Assembly (NCBI RefSeq): GCF_008084145.1
Contig: NZ_VSDO01000001.1
Span: forward strand, 820,840 to 884,839
DNA length: 64,000 bases
Origin: Paenibacillus faecis
Lineage (GTDB): Bacteria > Bacillota > Bacilli > Paenibacillales > Paenibacillaceae
Reading direction: 5' to 3'
Below the pieces are notes generated by a model. That model searched no databases. It saw only the letters and a program-made list of their open reading frames with translations, and was not told the origin of the DNA. A program made the translations under genes and the position numbers. Position 1 is the stretch's first letter. Each line of letters starts with the position of its first letter. This document shows, in pieces, positions 62,151-64,000 of the stretch.

Positions 62151-63374
62151 ATGAATTCCTCCCCGACCTCGCGGCCGGAGCTTCCATGGCTTCGGGCTTT
62201 TTCATTTACCATATTCGGCACGAGCGTGCTTGTTGCGTCTTACTTCCCTTTGTTCTATGCCAAGCTCGGATTCTCCAATAGTCAAATCGGACTGCTTTAC
62301 GCCCTGGGCCCGATGATTTCGCTGATAGCGAATCTGTTCTGGAGCGTTGCCAGCGACAAATACCGGACGATCAAAAAAATTATGATCCTCCTGCTCATCG
62401 GACAGATTATCATGAGCGCGCTTCTGTCGGTGTCGACTCAATTTTCCGTCATCATTGCGGTCATTACGATGTATTACTTTTTCTATTACCCGGCTTTCCC
62501 GCTATCCGATACGATCGCCATCAACGCGGCCAAACGGCATAACAAGCATTTTCTGACCGTACGGATCTTCGGCTCGATCGGATACGCCTTTTTCGCCCTG
62601 TTTATCGGCTATGTCCTGTCGATGATCGGATCCTCCCGAACGATGTGGGTGGCTATCGGTATCGCCGCAATCGCGCTGTTCATCACATGTTTCATCAAGG
62701 ATCAGGACAGTCCGGTCGCAAAAATGGATATGTCGGGCATCTGGGGCATTTTGAAGCAGAAGGAGCTGCTTTGGTTTTTCGGCTGCGTGTTTTCCCTGGC
62801 GATCGCCGTACGGATGAACGATGCGTTCCTGACGGTGACATTGAATCAACTCGGCGCCAGCGAAAAATTGATCGGCTGGTCGCAGCTCGCCTCTTCCTTA
62901 TCTGAGATTCCGATCTTCATTTTGCTCAGCCTGTACGGTGAAAAAATCAAGGAACTTCCGCTGCTCGTTTTCGCCAGCCTGATCTTTGCCGCCCGTTTCT
63001 TTTTGGTCAGCGCGGCGGACTCGGCCGGGGCGATCATCGCCATTCAACTGATGCACAGCCTGTCCTTCGGCGTGTTTTACGTCACCTCGATCCGGATGTT
63101 GACCCGGCTGATCCCGGATCATTACCGCGCGACGGGGATGGCGCTGTTTACCATCGCTTGGTCGAGCGCCTCCGGGCTGCTGAGCGGTACGTTCGGCGGC
63201 ATCCTCTTCGAACGGTTCGGGCGGCACGACTTCTATCTCGTCGCCATGGGCTTCGCCCTCTTGGCCGGCGTCGGCTTCGCCAGCCGATACTTGCACAGGG
63301 GCCCGCGGCTGCGTGCAACCGGAGCGGATGTGTCCCCTGCGGCGAACGCAAAAGCCGGAGAGGAGATCCGGTAA
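62151..63374 (+). CDS. MFS transporter
   Basis: A 407-residue, twelve-helix transporter of the MFS_1_like type (nucleoside-H+ symporter or phenylpropionate-like groups). Blocks include FYAKLGFSNSQIGLLYALGP near the start, the DKYRTIKK loop and the RIFGSIGYAFFALFIGY helix 5. The C-terminal tail is Ala/Arg-rich. The substrate is unknown. A weak terminator follows at 63391. Confidence 0.87.
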   Translation: MNSSPTSRPELPWLRAFSFTIFGTSVLVASYFPLFYAKLGFSNSQIGLLYALGPMISLIANLFWSVASDKYRTIKKIMILLLIGQIIMSALLSVSTQFSVIIAVITMYYFFYYPAFPLSDTIAINAAKRHNKHFLTVRIFGSIGYAFFALFIGYVLSMIGSSRTMWVAIGIAAIALFITCFIKDQDSPVAKMDMSGIWGILKQKELLWFFGCVFSLAIAVRMNDAFLTVTLNQLGASEKLIGWSQLASSLSEIPIFILLSLYGEKIKELPLLVFASLIFAARFFLVSAADSAGAIIAIQLMHSLSFGVFYVTSIRMLTRLIPDHYRATGMALFTIAWSSASGLLSGTFGGILFERFGRHDFYLVAMGFALLAGVGFASRYLHRGPRLRATGADVSPAANAKAGEEIR

Positions 63375-63390
63375 CGGCTTATAAGAAAGG

Positions 63391-63430
63391 CCAATAGGCT
63401 TACTCTCCGAGTAGGAAAGTAAGCCTATTT
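63391..63430 (+). terminator. probable intrinsic terminator
   Basis: AATAGGCTTACT pairs with AGTAAGCCTATT around a CTCCGAGTAGGAA loop; the T run after it is short. Confidence 0.6.
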
Positions 63431-63523
63431 AGTGCTCTTTCGTCTATGAATTCGGCACGGCTGCAGGGTTCGCGGCGTTGCGGCGCTAGCGCCCCATTTA
63501 GCCCAAAGCGATCAAGGCACCTG

Positions 63524-63601
63524 GCGCACTTCGTACACTTCGTACACTTCCTACACTTCCAGCACTTCCAGCATTTCCAGCATTTCCACACTTCCAACTT
63601 C
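63524..63601. repeat. 9-bp tandem repeat
   Basis: Seven full units such as GTACACTTC and CAGCATTTC run from 63524 to 63586 and decay over the next 15 bp. Each unit keeps the -CACTTC or -CATTTC core, so this is a minisatellite, directly next to array C. Confidence 0.85.
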
Positions 63602-63790
63602 AAAAAGATGCAAATCTGCAGGTATTTTAGCCGATTCGCGCCGGGATGCGAAAAAAGATGCAAATCTGCAGGTATTTCCGGTGAGATTAGAGAAACGAGC
63701 CGGTTTCGTCGAAAATTCCTGCAGAATCGCAGGAATTTTGAATTTTTTTGCTCCAAACGAGAAAAAAGCATGCATATATGCAGGAATTTT
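63602..63790 (-). repeat. four-unit dyad array, family 1, copy C (inverted)
   Basis: Cores are ATGCAAATCTGCAG (63608-63621), ATGCAAATCTGCAG (63658-63671), CTGCAGAATCGCAG (63719-63732) and ATGCATATATGCAG (63770-63783). Centres are 50, 61 and 51 bp apart. It is a reverse-complement homologue of copy B; linkers match, for example TTAGAGAAACNAGCCGGTTT. The tail of the window after it holds no gene I can support. Confidence 0.88.
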
Positions 63791-64000
63791 ATGTTATCCA
63801 GGTTGTCCCAGGACAATCCCTGATTTATGGGGCCCGCAACAGGACAAAAGGCCTCTATCGCGCCAGTCAGATCACACCGGTCAGATTACACAGGCCACAT
63901 CACACCAGACCACATCGCATCAGTCATACCTTCGCTTGTACACTTATTGTCCGGCAGCAAAGCCCGGCGGCTGAGCTAAACCACACCGTACGCTTTAAGC

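Overview
The window looks like a chromosomal segment of a Gram-positive, endospore-forming bacterium of the Paenibacillus type. Supporting signs are strong AGGAGG-like ribosome sites with frequent GTG and TTG starts, a Bacillus-type cydABDC cluster, two YjcZ-type small spore proteins, the YhaO/YhaN pair, a YtpB-type terpene synthase, YitT, CshA and a YkvI-like carrier. GC content is moderately high in the housekeeping part and visibly lower near 10-16 kb. The organism assignment is inference from gene content.

Layout. 0-0.66 kb: decayed sequence with a possible transposase remnant. 0.66-6.6 kb: cytochrome bd oxidase cluster cydA-cydB-cydD-cydC on the minus strand. 7-10 kb: two DJ-1/PfpI proteins (one secreted, one fused to a C-terminal beta-rich domain), a DUF2306 membrane protein and a SHOCT protein. 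10.1-12.2 kb: a two-component system. 12.2-15.9 kb: an accessory zone with gene fragments, a truncated IS200-type transposase, a structured RNA resembling HEARO/omega RNA without its IscB nuclease, an excisionase-like gene, a tyrosine integrase, a tRNA-Leu and a damaged second tRNA-Leu copy. 16-25.8 kb: small conserved genes, an IS200/IS605 copy, xpt, a YkvI-like carrier, and a tightly coupled glycosyltransferase-yhaO-yhaN operon. 26-35 kb: two RsmF-type rRNA methyltransferase paralogues, a stalk-domain protein, a HAD phosphatase, a pseudouridine synthase, a small alarmone synthetase, DUF309 and pyrD.

36-47.4 kb: L,D-transpeptidase, ferredoxin, DNA polymerase IV, citramalate synthase, a ResA-like thioredoxin, a JAMM peptidase, then an apparent nitrogen block (DnaQ-like exonuclease, GlnD-like nucleotidyltransferase, ammonium transporter with a GlnR/TnrA-like box), a MerR regulator with a MerR-type promoter, and YugP. 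47.4-48.7 kb: IS200 remnant plus an intact IS200. 48.7-57.6 kb: GltC-like LysR regulator, rhomboid, Tpx, a 6S-RNA-like transcript with promoter and terminator, YesL, CshA, YitT and a putative glycoside hydrolase. 57.7-64 kb: MATE transporter, pfkA, terpene synthase, MFS transporter and repeats.

The most unusual feature is a set of five intergenic arrays, each made of four short dyad units with nearly the same centre-to-centre spacing (about 50, 61, 51 bp; 72 in the middle for one). Three (26.0, 47.6, 63.6 kb) are homologous copies of one sequence family. Two others (35.6 and 59.2 kb) use unrelated unit sequences but nearly the same geometry. They are not CRISPR arrays and match no element I can name.
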